From Rhizocola hellebori (GTDB taxonomy: Bacteria > Actinomycetota > Actinomycetes > Mycobacteriales > Micromonosporaceae): DNA of 64,000 bases. Shown here piece by piece: positions 33,770 to 42,477 of this stretch; within the stretch, counting starts at the first letter, position 1, and every line of letters starts with the position of its first letter. The notes below the pieces were generated by a model. The model was given only the letters and a program-made list of their open reading frames with translations, was not told the DNA's origin and made no database searches. Made by a program: the position numbers and the translations under genes. Location of the stretch: positions 1-64,000 of the forward strand of contig NZ_BONY01000005.1 in NCBI RefSeq assembly GCF_016862955.1, given 5' to 3'.

Positions 33770-33787
33770 CGGGAGAGCGCTCTCCCG
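33770..33787. promoter_or_regulatory. Perfect 18-bp LacI-type palindrome
   Basis: CGGGAGAGCGCTCTCCCG is a perfect palindrome with the AGCGCT core of LacI/CebR-type operators, 59 bp before the start of the secreted beta-helix protein. It probably places that gene under the pectin-locus regulator or a paralogue. Confidence 0.75.
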
Positions 33788-33846
33788 TTCCACAGCAACG
33801 TTTCTGCTCACGTACCGCTCCGCCAGGCGGAGAGAGGACCTACCGC

Positions 33847-35703
33847 ATGATTACCCCCCGTCCCACCAAGGGGCAGCTCGGCCGGATGCTCGTGTTCGGC
33901 GTCGCGCTGCTGACCGCCGCCACCACGACCGGCACCTTCGCCTCCGCTGCTCCGCCGAGCTCCGGCCCGGCGGACCTGGGCGTGAACGTCACCGTCTTCG
34001 ACCCGGGCATGCCGGTCAGCGCGATTCAGGCAACCCTCGACCAGACGCACGCGGCGCAGGTCGACAACGAGATGGGCACCCAGCGCTACGCCTTCCTGTT
34101 CAAACCGGGCACCTACGGCACCTTGGAGAGCCCTCTCCAGATCAAGGTCGGCTACTACACCGAGATCGCGGGTCTGGGCGCCTCGCCCACCGACGTCGTG
34201 ATCAACGGCAAGGTCGAGGTCTACAACCGGTGCCTGGAGAACGGCGGCACCAGTAACTGCCTGGCGCTGGTCAACTTCTGGCGCACCCTGTCCAACCTGA
34301 CCATCAACATCAACTCGGCGGGGCAGGACGGCTGCCGCGCCTCGGCCAACTTCTGGGCCGTGTCCCAGGCGGTGTCGATGCGCCGTCTCAACATCACCGG
34401 GGCCAACCTGTCCCTGATGGACTACTGCACGGCCGGTCCGCAATACGCCAGTGGCGGTTTCATCGCCGATTCGCGGCTGCCCTTCACCATCAACGGGTCA
34501 CAGCAGCAGTGGCTGACCCGTAACAGCGAGGTCGCGGGCTGGTCCAACGGGGTGTGGAACCAGGTCTTCGCCGGTGTCGTCGGCGCGCCCGACGCCACGG
34601 CCTTCCCCACGCCGCCCTACACCACACTGGAAACCACCCCGGTCAGCCGCGAGAAGCCTTTCCTTTTCGTGGACGCGCAGGGCAGGTACCAGGTCCGGGT
34701 TCCCTCGGCACAGACCAACACCCGCGGGATCACCTGGGCCGGGGGGCTGACCCCGGGGCGCACCATCCCGTTGAGCGACTTCTTCGTCGCCAAGCCGACA
34801 GACTCGGTGCACCTGATCAACCTGCAGCTCGCCCGCGGCAAGCATCTGCTGTTCACCCCCGGCGTCTACGACATCGGCCGCAGCATTGAGGTGTGGCGTC
34901 CCAACACGGTCGTGCTCGGCCTGGGTCACCCCACGCTGACCGCGGTCCACGGCTCCACGCCGCTGGACGTGGCCAACGTACCCGGCATCATCGTCGCCGG
35001 GCTCACCATCGATGCGGGCCTGGAGAAGTCGCCTGTGCTGCTGCGGGTTGGCCGGCGGCACGGCTTGCTTCCGGGCTTGCCGAGCAACCCGACCACCCTG
35101 TCCGATGTGTACTTCCGCGTGGGTGGGCCGCACATCGGCAAGACCGAGACCGCGCTGGAGGTCAACAGCGATCACGTGCTCATCGATCACACCTGGGTGT
35201 GGCGCGGTGACCACGGTGTGGACGACCTGACCGACACCGAACGCTGGAACACCAACACCGGAAACTACGGCGCGATCATCAACGGCGACCACGTGACCGC
35301 CCTGGGCCTATTCGTGGAGCATTTCCAGAAATACAACACGGTCTGGAACGGCGAACACGGCACCACGGTCCTTTACCAGAACGAGCTTCCCTACGATCCG
35401 CCCACCCAGGCCGACTGGATGAACGGCACCGTGGAGGGCTTCGCCGGGTACAAGGTAGGCGACCGCGTTCGCAGCCACACCCTCTACGGCGCGGGCGTGT
35501 ACGTGTTCAACCGCAACAACCCGGATATCCACACCGAAAACGGCTTCGAGGTCCCGCAGGGGCCCGGCATCAAGCTGAGTCACATCATGACGGTCAACCT
35601 CAGCGCGGGAATCATCGATCACGTCGTCAACGGCGTGGGCGATCCGGCGGACACCACCAAGATCGGTGTCCCGATCTACATCACGCAATACCCGGCTCCG
35701 TAA
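33847..35703 (+). CDS. Secreted right-handed beta-helix protein (pectate-lyase/GH55-like fold)
   Basis: A 618-aa exported protein. After the signal (LGRMLVFGVALLTAATTTGTFASA) it shows beta-helix-type repeats: IQATLDQTHAAQ, FLFKPGTYGTLESPLQIKVGYYTEIAGLG, RRLNITGANLSL, LLFTPGVYDIGRSIEVWRPNTVVLGLGHPTL, VPGIIVAGLTIDAG, VLIDHTWVWRGDHG, VTALGLFVEHFQKYNTVWNGEHGTTVLYQ. These match a group of large actinobacterial secreted proteins, often mislabelled as adenylyl cyclase, with a pectate-lyase-3/GH55-like fold. Substrate unproven; a plant or fungal polysaccharide is likely. ATG 33847 follows GGAGAGAGGA and gives the signal peptide. The operator at 33770-33787 and the terminator at 35712-35747 frame it as one transcription unit. 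Confidence 0.78.
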   Translation: MITPRPTKGQLGRMLVFGVALLTAATTTGTFASAAPPSSGPADLGVNVTVFDPGMPVSAIQATLDQTHAAQVDNEMGTQRYAFLFKPGTYGTLESPLQIKVGYYTEIAGLGASPTDVVINGKVEVYNRCLENGGTSNCLALVNFWRTLSNLTININSAGQDGCRASANFWAVSQAVSMRRLNITGANLSLMDYCTAGPQYASGGFIADSRLPFTINGSQQQWLTRNSEVAGWSNGVWNQVFAGVVGAPDATAFPTPPYTTLETTPVSREKPFLFVDAQGRYQVRVPSAQTNTRGITWAGGLTPGRTIPLSDFFVAKPTDSVHLINLQLARGKHLLFTPGVYDIGRSIEVWRPNTVVLGLGHPTLTAVHGSTPLDVANVPGIIVAGLTIDAGLEKSPVLLRVGRRHGLLPGLPSNPTTLSDVYFRVGGPHIGKTETALEVNSDHVLIDHTWVWRGDHGVDDLTDTERWNTNTGNYGAIINGDHVTALGLFVEHFQKYNTVWNGEHGTTVLYQNELPYDPPTQADWMNGTVEGFAGYKVGDRVRSHTLYGAGVYVFNRNNPDIHTENGFEVPQGPGIKLSHIMTVNLSAGIIDHVVNGVGDPADTTKIGVPIYITQYPAP

Positions 35704-35711
35704 CACCTGGC

Positions 35712-35747
35712 GCAGGCGGCATCTGTCCCCAGGACGATGCCGCCTGC
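35712..35747 (+). terminator. Hairpin terminator after the beta-helix gene
   Basis: GCAGGCGGCAT pairs perfectly with ATGCCGCCTGC (11 bp, 14-nt loop), 8 bp after the stop codon. Confidence 0.75.
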
Positions 35748-35807
35748 TCGCCATGAGCGCCGATCCGTGGGCGGGCCGGCCGATTTCCGGCTAGCGTTGG
35801 CAAGGGT

Positions 35808-36773
35808 ATGAACGCGAAGATGTGCCTGGGGCTGCTCCTGCTGGCCGGGTCGTATGTCCAGCTGCTGTTTCCGCGCCACATGTTCACCGACCCCGAGGTG
35901 TTCTTCCAGGGGTACCCGATCGTGCCCGGCAATCTGCTCGGCGGCGCCGCGGCGCTCTCCGCGCTGGGGCTCATCCTCTTCGGCGAAGGTGTCTGCGAAA
36001 GGCTTGGGGCGCCCTGCCTGTCGGGTCTGGTGAGCGCTGGCCCGCGTGGTCTGGTGCGGGTGCTGGTGGCCGCGGCCGCCGCCGGGCTGGCGATGGAGCT
36101 CATGGCCCAATGGCTGGGCAAGCTCTGGGTCTATCCTTATTGGACACAATGGTTCTACTGGCTGGTCCTGTTGCCTGGATTCGTTTTCTACTGGGCTGCC
36201 ATCGTGGAGAGCTACCTTGCCGCCAAAGCGTTCCTGGACTGGATGGCGCAGCCGCGCAGCCGCGCCCTCGGCGGGCCACCGAGCTGGGTCGCCATCGCGC
36301 TTCTCGGCGTCGCCGGCGCCCTGCTGCTGGGCGTTGCGGGCTGGCGCTACCTGGCCTGGTACTCCGAACGCGGCGGCTACGTCTTCGCTGTCACCAAGCC
36401 GCTGCCAAACGCGCCGCCTTTCGGCTATGTCCTGCTGGCCTTCGTGGGAGCCGTGCTGCTCGCCGAGTGGGGCTTGCATGCGCGCGGCCTGCCCTCGCTG
36501 ATCGGCAGCGCGCGCAGGGCTTATTGGATGCCCTTGGCGGCGGTGGCGGTCAGCTCGGTGCTCGTGTCGTTGTTTGTGGAAGGCCAGAATGCGGTCAACC
36601 GGTTCTGGGCCTACACACACTTTCCCGCGCCCGGCTTCGCTGTGTGGGGTGTGCCGGTCACCGTGTTCGCGGCGTGGCCGTGGCAGTACCTGATCTTCCT
36701 GTTGGTGGCCAGCCTATTCGGGCCTGGCCTGGCCAACCTGTTCTGGCGCGCCCCCGGCGAGTCAGCGCGCTGA
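35808..36773 (+). CDS. Polytopic membrane protein of unknown function
   Basis: A 321-aa integral membrane protein with about eight hydrophobic segments (around residues 5-22, 42-60, 80-100, 112-135, 162-182, 202-220, 243-262, 285-310). Aromatic-rich loops such as LWVYPYWTQWFYW and NRFWAYTHFPAPGF are notable. No family recognised. It stands alone between a terminator and the leader ORF of the MMPL gene, 74 bp away, and may be co-transcribed with it. Confidence 0.7.
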   Translation: MNAKMCLGLLLLAGSYVQLLFPRHMFTDPEVFFQGYPIVPGNLLGGAAALSALGLILFGEGVCERLGAPCLSGLVSAGPRGLVRVLVAAAAAGLAMELMAQWLGKLWVYPYWTQWFYWLVLLPGFVFYWAAIVESYLAAKAFLDWMAQPRSRALGGPPSWVAIALLGVAGALLLGVAGWRYLAWYSERGGYVFAVTKPLPNAPPFGYVLLAFVGAVLLAEWGLHARGLPSLIGSARRAYWMPLAAVAVSSVLVSLFVEGQNAVNRFWAYTHFPAPGFAVWGVPVTVFAAWPWQYLIFLLVASLFGPGLANLFWRAPGESAR

Positions 36774-36847
36774 CGCCTGCGGCCCCACTGTTTGCCGAAT
36801 GTGGACCTCGGGTAAGCCTGGGTGGGGCTGAATCGGGAGGATCTGCG

Positions 36848-36892
36848 ATGCATTGCGGTTTCATGGTTTTGGCGTCGGGCGAAGCGAGATGA
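36848..36892 (+). CDS. 14-codon leader ORF coupled to MMPL transporter
   Basis: ATG 36848 has a strong GGGAGG 7 nt upstream (36835-36840) and encodes MHCGFMVLASGEAR, ending in a TGA that overlaps the MMPL start codon as ATGA. The MMPL start itself has only a weak purine-rich site, so ribosomes probably reach it by termination-reinitiation after the leader peptide. Confidence 0.5.
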   Translation: MHCGFMVLASGEAR

Positions 36893-39150
36893 GCGAGCAG
36901 GAGCCACCTCGTAGCCGCTGGCATCCCAGCGCGCTTCTGGCCGCCTACGCGCGAGTGGTGGTGTGGCTGCGCTGGCCGGTGGTGGCTTTCTGGATCGCGG
37001 CCGCGGCGGCCTCGATGCTTTTCCTTCCCGCACCGGGCAACAGCGGCAGTGATTTGGAAAAGCTGGTGTCGACCGACAACGCCGCGGTGCAAAGCGAAAT
37101 CCGCTCGTTCGACAAATTCGGCTTTCCGTTGCTGAGCCGGGTCGCCATCGTGCAGCGCAACCCGGAAGGCCTGCCCATGGCAACCCAGACCGAGGCTCTG
37201 GCCCGGGCCCGGGCGGTCAGCGAGGGAGCCTTCCCGGATGTCGCGCCCATCGTCGCGGCGGTGCCGGTGACCAACACCATGGGCCTTTTCCCGGGCTCCC
37301 GCGAGGACGGCACGACCGTAATCACGTTGCTGTTCACGCCGCCGGATGTCACTTTCGCCAAACAGCTTGCCGCGGCCCAGAAATTCGTCGAGACCCACTA
37401 TGACGCCGACGATGCCGTCGTCGGCGTGACCGGCTCTGTTCCGGCCCGCGTCGAGCAGGGGCGCATTCTGCTGTCATCGCTGACTTTGCTGGAGGTGGCC
37501 ACGGTCGCGGCGGTCTTCTTCATTGTCGCGATTGCTTTTCGCTCTCTGGTCGCGCCGTTGCTTGCTTTGAGTGTTGCTGGGGTCGCCATTCTGCTGACCC
37601 TGCACATCGGCGGCGCTTTGGCCGACCGGATGGGGGTGCCGGTTCCTCAGGAGACACAGCCGCTTCTGATTGCTCTCCTGCTGGGAGTGGTCACCGATTA
37701 TGTGGTTTTCTATCTTTCCGCGGTACGCGGCCGGCTGGCCGCCGGGGCAGGCCGGCTCGACGCCGCGCGAGAGGCCACCGCACGCTTCACGCCGATCATC
37801 GCCACCGCCGGGGCGACCGCGGCGGCCGGGACCGGCGCGCTGATAGTCGCGCAATCGCCGGCCTTCCGGGCCTTCGGGCCGGGGATGGCGCTGGCCGTGC
37901 TGATCGGCATGCTGGTCGCGGTGACGCTGGTGCCCGCGCTGCTGGCCATTTTGGGCTCGGCGGCGCTGTGGGCGCCGGCCCGGCGCTGGGCGATCAAGCC
38001 GGCCGACCCGGCCGCCGAAGCCGAGAGCAGGACCGGGGGCCGCTGGGCCCGCCTGATCACGATGCCTTTCTTCGCGTTCATCGTGTTGATCGTCTGTACC
38101 GGCGGGCTCATCGCGGCCGCGCTGCCGATACGCGATTTGACTCTCGGGGTGTCGTTCGTCGAGTCGCTGCCGGCCGGCCATCCCACGCGCAAGGCGGCGA
38201 CTGAGGCGCAGACCGGATTCGCGCGGGGCATCTTGTCGCCGACCGAGCTCTTGGTACAGGGAGACGGGGTGGCTTCGCGCCAGGCCGAGCTGACCGCGTT
38301 GCAGGAGTCGCTCGGCCGTGTTCCGGGGGTGGCCGCCGTCCTCGGGCCGGGCACCGAGGCGCTGCCCGAAGGGCTGAACGTCTTCGATGCGAAGGACGGA
38401 TCGGCCGTGCGCTACCTGCTGGTCCTCTCCGATGAGCCGCTCGGCGCGTCGGCCGTTAACACCCTGTCCCGGCTGCAGGACGACCTGCCGGGCATGCTGA
38501 AGTCGGCCGGTCTGGCGCAGGTGCAGACGAGCTTCGGCGGCGACACCGCCCTCGCCAAGGTCGTGGTGGACCAGACCACGAGTGATCTTGGCCGGATCGC
38601 GATCGCGGCGCTGCTGGCCAACCTGCTGTTCCTGATCCTGTTCATGCGGGCGCTGATCGCGCCGGTCGCGTTGCTGGCCTGCAGCGTGCTCGCCATCGCC
38701 GCCACGCTCGGCCTGACCACGTGGCTGTTCCAAGACGTGCTCGGCGGCGACGGTCTCACCTTCTACGTGCCGTTCGCGGCGGCGGTTCTGCTGGTCGCGC
38801 TGGGCTCGGACTACAACATTTTCGGCATCGGCCCGGCCTGGAAGGAAGCCCGCACCCGGCCGCTGCGGGAGGCTCTGGCGATGACACTGCCGCAGTCGGC
38901 GCGCGCCATCCGCACCGCGGCCATCACTTTGGCGATCAGCTTCGGCCTTCTGGTCCTGGTTCCGCTGCGCCCGTTCCAGGAACTGGCCTTCGCCCTGTCG
39001 GTCGGTATCGTGATCGACGCATTCATCGTGCGCTCATTGCTCGCCCCGGCGCTATTGACGATCATCGGTTCGGCGAGCGACTGGCCAGGTCGCCAGCTCT
39101 TCCAGCGGGTCGTCTACGTGCGCAGACGTGCCCTTGACCCCACCGACTGA
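36889..39150 (+). CDS. MMPL/RND-family transporter
   Basis: A 753-aa membrane protein with the MMPL layout: one N-terminal TM (VVWLRWPVVAFWIAAAAASMLF), an extracytoplasmic domain (about 50-190), five TMs, then a second half repeating this (TM about 400, loop, five TMs). Membrane motifs include LLIALLLGVVTDYVVFYLSAVRGRL and LLVALGSDYNIFGIGPAWKEAR, each with the Asp-Tyr pair linked to proton coupling in MmpL proteins. MMPL proteins export lipids, siderophores or other hydrophobic compounds; the substrate here is unknown. Start ATG 36889 overlaps the leader ORF stop. Its distance from the NRPS (3 kb) makes a role in that pathway possible but unproven. Confidence 0.9.
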   Translation: MSEQEPPRSRWHPSALLAAYARVVVWLRWPVVAFWIAAAAASMLFLPAPGNSGSDLEKLVSTDNAAVQSEIRSFDKFGFPLLSRVAIVQRNPEGLPMATQTEALARARAVSEGAFPDVAPIVAAVPVTNTMGLFPGSREDGTTVITLLFTPPDVTFAKQLAAAQKFVETHYDADDAVVGVTGSVPARVEQGRILLSSLTLLEVATVAAVFFIVAIAFRSLVAPLLALSVAGVAILLTLHIGGALADRMGVPVPQETQPLLIALLLGVVTDYVVFYLSAVRGRLAAGAGRLDAAREATARFTPIIATAGATAAAGTGALIVAQSPAFRAFGPGMALAVLIGMLVAVTLVPALLAILGSAALWAPARRWAIKPADPAAEAESRTGGRWARLITMPFFAFIVLIVCTGGLIAAALPIRDLTLGVSFVESLPAGHPTRKAATEAQTGFARGILSPTELLVQGDGVASRQAELTALQESLGRVPGVAAVLGPGTEALPEGLNVFDAKDGSAVRYLLVLSDEPLGASAVNTLSRLQDDLPGMLKSAGLAQVQTSFGGDTALAKVVVDQTTSDLGRIAIAALLANLLFLILFMRALIAPVALLACSVLAIAATLGLTTWLFQDVLGGDGLTFYVPFAAAVLLVALGSDYNIFGIGPAWKEARTRPLREALAMTLPQSARAIRTAAITLAISFGLLVLVPLRPFQELAFALSVGIVIDAFIVRSLLAPALLTIIGSASDWPGRQLFQRVVYVRRRALDPTD

Positions 39151-39250
39151 TTCCGGATTCGGTTCTGTATCGATTCGCAGAAATTTTGCCTGTACCCGGC
39201 TAAGTAGGGCATAGTTCGAAGGGCCTGCCATGTTATGAGGAGCCCCCGCC

Positions 39251-39559
39251 ATGCAATTGCCAAGTAATCATTCATTGTCGGATACGGCTAACTTGACGGA
39301 GATGTCGCACGAAGCGATGATCGCGAGATGGCGCGAGGGCCTGGTGACGCCCATGTCGGCCACCATGACCACGTTCGCCAAGACCGACGGAAGCTGGTGG
39401 GCTGTCAACGAGCTTGCCTGGAGCCGCATCTCCCGCGCGGAGCAGAACGAGCAGCTTGATTTCCACCACGAGCGTTTCGGTCGTGTCGAGCAGGCCAAAG
39501 GCCCGGCCAAGAAGAACGGGCGCAGCCCGTGGGACAACCTGCCCCGCATGGGCGGCTGA
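39251..39559 (+). CDS. Small soluble hypothetical protein
   Basis: A 102-aa protein with GAGGAG 8 nt before the ATG. It is hydrophilic, with DGSWWAVNELAWSRISRAEQNEQL and a basic, Lys/Arg-rich end AKKNGRSPWDNLPRMGG. No membrane segment or family recognised. It sits alone 100 bp after the MMPL gene. Confidence 0.6.
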   Translation: MQLPSNHSLSDTANLTEMSHEAMIARWREGLVTPMSATMTTFAKTDGSWWAVNELAWSRISRAEQNEQLDFHHERFGRVEQAKGPAKKNGRSPWDNLPRMGG

Positions 39560-39796
39560 TCAAAATAAGCGATCGCGGGCGTGCTTGCTTTCCGCTCGCC
39601 GCACAATCACTGAATCCATGAAGCCACGGCGGCGGGCGTGCCGCCGTGGATTGCCGCCCGCGCCCCCCGCGCCGCGGTGATCGTGTCGCCGTGGGTTGAC
39701 GATCACCGCTGTGCGGGGCGCGGGAGGTTGCGGAGCGTTTGCAGGTTTGTTGCATTCCATTGACTTGCGTAGGTATTGATACCTAGGCTCGCGGGC

Positions 39797-40870
39797 ATGA
39801 TGGAAAGCGCTTTCCCCCTGGCTCGGCGATTTGGCCGGCGAAGTGTGCTCGGATCCGGTTTGGCAGCCCTCGGCGTGCTCGCCTTTCCCGGCGTCGCCTC
39901 GGCCGACCAGCGGCGGCGCATTGTGGTCGCGGCCGACGGAAGCGGCGATGTGACAACAATTCAGGCGGCCGTCGACGCTGTGCCGGCGGGCAACAGCGAG
40001 CCCTTCGCCATTCTGGTGAAGCCGGGGCTCTACCACGGCAGGGTGGTCATCCCGGCGGACCGGTCGCACCTGGTGCTGGTGGGCCTGGGCAGGAATCCGG
40101 CCGATGTGATCATCACCGACGACCGGGCCAACGGGACACCCAATCCGGCCGGCGGCACGTGGGGCACCTCCGGCAGCGCCTCGGTCACCATCGATGCGTC
40201 GGACTTGGTGGTGCGCAACCTGACGCTGAGCAATTCCTTCGATGAAGCGGCCCATCCTGAGATCACCAACCGGCAGGCGGTCGCGGTGCTCGCCCGGGGC
40301 GACCGGCTCAGCTTCAGCCATGTCCGCTTCCTCGCCAACCAGGACACGTTGTACCTCAACAGCCCCAACGTGACCACCTTCAGCCGAGCCTCGCTTCGGC
40401 ATTGTTACGTCGAAGGCGATGTCGATTTCATCTTCGGCCGGGGCACCGCGGTGCTCGAACACTGCCACATCCACTCGCTGGATCGCGGCTCCACCACCAA
40501 CAACGGCTACATCACCGCGGCGAGCACGTCGCTTGCCAACCCCTACGGGTTCCTGTTCACCAAGTGCCGCTTCACCGCCGTCGCTGCTCCCGGCACTGTC
40601 TATTTAGGACGGCCGTGGCATCCGAGCAACGATCCCGACGCGGTGGCGCAGGTCGTCATTCGTGACTCGCATCTGGGTGAGCATCTGCAGGCGGCGCCGT
40701 GGACCGACTTCGGGGTATGGCCGTGGCGCGACGCGCGTTACTTCGAATACCGCAACCGGGGAGCGGGGGCCACCGTCACGCCGGACCGGCCGCAGCTTTC
40801 CGCCAGCGATGCCGCGCTGTACACGCCCGAGACCTATCTGGCCGGATGGGATCCATCGTGCTGGTCGTGA
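39797..40870 (+). CDS. Secreted pectinesterase (CE8)
   Basis: A 357-aa pectin methylesterase with an N-terminal export signal containing RRFGRRSVLG (Tat-like). Catalytic landmarks of CE8: VVAADGSGDVTTIQAAVDAVP, NRQAVAV (Q160), FLANQDTLY (Q182, D183 acid/base), YVEGDVDFIFGRG (nucleophile D210) and TVYLGRPWH (Arg). It removes methyl esters from homogalacturonan, opening it to lyases. ATGs at 39797 and 39800 overlap a perfect operator palindrome; a candidate promoter (TTGACT 39760-39765, TAGGCT 39784-39789, 18-bp spacer) would start transcription close to the ATG, suggesting a leaderless mRNA. Confidence 0.93.
   Translation: MMESAFPLARRFGRRSVLGSGLAALGVLAFPGVASADQRRRIVVAADGSGDVTTIQAAVDAVPAGNSEPFAILVKPGLYHGRVVIPADRSHLVLVGLGRNPADVIITDDRANGTPNPAGGTWGTSGSASVTIDASDLVVRNLTLSNSFDEAAHPEITNRQAVAVLARGDRLSFSHVRFLANQDTLYLNSPNVTTFSRASLRHCYVEGDVDFIFGRGTAVLEHCHIHSLDRGSTTNNGYITAASTSLANPYGFLFTKCRFTAVAAPGTVYLGRPWHPSNDPDAVAQVVIRDSHLGEHLQAAPWTDFGVWPWRDARYFEYRNRGAGATVTPDRPQLSASDAALYTPETYLAGWDPSCWS
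39802..39815. promoter_or_regulatory. LacI-type palindrome overlapping the pectinesterase start
   Basis: GGAAAGCGCTTTCC is a perfect 14-bp palindrome with an AGCGCT core, lying over codons 2-6 of the pectinesterase gene. A repressor bound here would block initiation or elongation. Confidence 0.65.
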
Positions 40871-41025
40871 TCGCGGCCCAGGCGGATTGACAGGAGATGA
40901 TGCGCTAGGAAGAATGGGCTCTGGGAGCTTGACCGCACGCCGCTGATGCATCGACATCGCGCGCCCTGTCGGCTCCCTTATTGGTTGTTCCCGCCGGGTG
41001 CGCTCAAGGCTGGAAAGGAACAACC

Positions 41026-42390
41026 ATGGGACAACCTCGGCGCCGGCATCGTGCGCTGATGGCGGTGCTCGCCACGGCGACCGTCGGCGCGTTGCTGGCC
41101 GGTATGCAGTTGGCTGCCAACGCGCTCAGCTCCTTCGAGACACCCGCCCCGGTCACCGGAAACAGTACCTACTTCGACGGTCTGGGCCAGCCCTACGGCG
41201 GATGCGGTATGCCGCAGGCCAACCTGGACTCACAGAACTTCATCGCCCTCAACGTCTACGACACGCCCAACGACTACACGTTCTACCCGCGGCCGCTGAC
41301 CGGTGCGAACCTGAGCAAGCGCGGCATGTGGAACAACGGGCTCAACTGCGGTCGCTGGGTAAGGGTCAGCGTCGGCGACTTCTGCACCGGCACCAACGAC
41401 GGTGCGCCGGGGCAAGCGTTCTGCCGCAACGGGTCGTGGGTGTCCGACGCCTACAAGGGGGCCACTCTCGACATGGTGGTCGCGGACAGTTGCGGGGACT
41501 CGAATGCCTGGTGCCGCGACGACCCGTACCATATAGATCTGTCTAAAAATTCGCTGAACCTGTTTGCCCGCAACGGTGTTCCGGTAGCCGACATGCTGCC
41601 CAACCATTACAACAACCGGCGCATGACGTGGCAGTTCATCTCGGCGCCCAACTATTCCGGCGACATCAACATCGGCTTCCTCAGCGGCGCACAGGTGTGG
41701 TGGCCGGCCATCTCCGTGTCGCATCTTGCCAATGGCATCCACGGTGTTGAGTTCCTCCAAAATGGAGCGTGGGTGACCGCGGCCATGAACTCGGACATGG
41801 GACAGTCCTACATCATCGGCGGGACGACGCAGGGCACCAACCAGTTCCAGATCCGGGTGCGCAACGCGGCCGATCAGCTGATCAACGGCGGCAGGGTTTA
41901 CCAATTCACCATCCCCGCCTCCTGCGGCTCGTCCTGTGGGCCCGCCTACACGCAGGTCAGCTACACCACGAGCGGCGGATCGACGGCCAGCCCGTCGCAG
42001 CCGGCCTCACCTTCGCCCTCGCCGTCACCTTCGCCGAGCCCGTCGGTGTCGCCGAGCCCGTCGCCCAGTCCGTCCAGTGGCAGCCGTTCCTGCGCGGCCA
42101 GTTACGCGATCACCGGGCAGTGGGGCGGCGGTTTCCAAGCCACCGTCACGGTGCGAAACTCCGGTGCGGCGGCCACCACAGGCTGGCGTGTGGCATGGAC
42201 TTTCACCGCGGGGCAAACCATCAACTCGCTGTGGGACGGCAATTCGGTGGGATCCGGCGCCAACGTGGCGGTGACGAACATGGGCTACAACGGGGCGATC
42301 GCGCCCAACGGCACCAAAACCTTCGGGTTCCTTGGGTCTTGGAACAACAGCGCGAATCCGATACCCACGCTTTCCTGCACAGCCACCTGA
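41026..42390 (+). CDS. Secreted expansin-like protein with C-terminal CBM2
   Basis: A 454-aa exported protein. Signal peptide (about 1-33), then an expansin-like double-psi beta-barrel (TYFDGLGQPYGGCGMP, NCGRWVRVSVGDFCTGTNDG, VVADSCGDSNAWCRDDPYHIDLS), then the expansin D2-type beta-sandwich (about 200-310; WQFISAPNYSGDINIGFLSGAQVWWPAISVSHL), a Ser-Pro repeat linker (about 325-355) and a family 2 carbohydrate-binding module from CAASYAITGQWGGGFQATV to the end, with conserved Trp residues. Expansins loosen cellulose or pectin networks without hydrolysis; the CBM2 targets crystalline cellulose. ATG follows AAAGGA. It is the gene after pectinesterase, 155 bp away. Confidence 0.87.
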   Translation: MGQPRRRHRALMAVLATATVGALLAGMQLAANALSSFETPAPVTGNSTYFDGLGQPYGGCGMPQANLDSQNFIALNVYDTPNDYTFYPRPLTGANLSKRGMWNNGLNCGRWVRVSVGDFCTGTNDGAPGQAFCRNGSWVSDAYKGATLDMVVADSCGDSNAWCRDDPYHIDLSKNSLNLFARNGVPVADMLPNHYNNRRMTWQFISAPNYSGDINIGFLSGAQVWWPAISVSHLANGIHGVEFLQNGAWVTAAMNSDMGQSYIIGGTTQGTNQFQIRVRNAADQLINGGRVYQFTIPASCGSSCGPAYTQVSYTTSGGSTASPSQPASPSPSPSPSPSPSVSPSPSPSPSSGSRSCAASYAITGQWGGGFQATVTVRNSGAAATTGWRVAWTFTAGQTINSLWDGNSVGSGANVAVTNMGYNGAIAPNGTKTFGFLGSWNNSANPIPTLSCTAT

Positions 42391-42397
42391 TGACAGG

Positions 42398-42441
42398 CAC
42401 ACCCGGCTCGGCGGCCCGCGCTGGGCGGCCGAGCCGGTGTG
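42398..42441 (+). terminator. Hairpin terminator after the expansin-CBM2 gene
   Basis: CACACC(C)GGCTCGGC pairs with GCCGAGCCGGTGTG with one bulged C, giving a G/C-rich stem of about 14 bp, 8 bp after the stop. Confidence 0.65.
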
Positions 42442-42477
42442 TCGCCAGAAGGGCCTGGCCCGCCCGCTTCTAAGATC

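Noticed and set aside
41995..42085. Repetitive Ser-Pro codons in the expansin gene considered as a tandem-repeat locus
   Set aside because: It is an ordinary Ser-Pro linker between the expansin and CBM2 modules.
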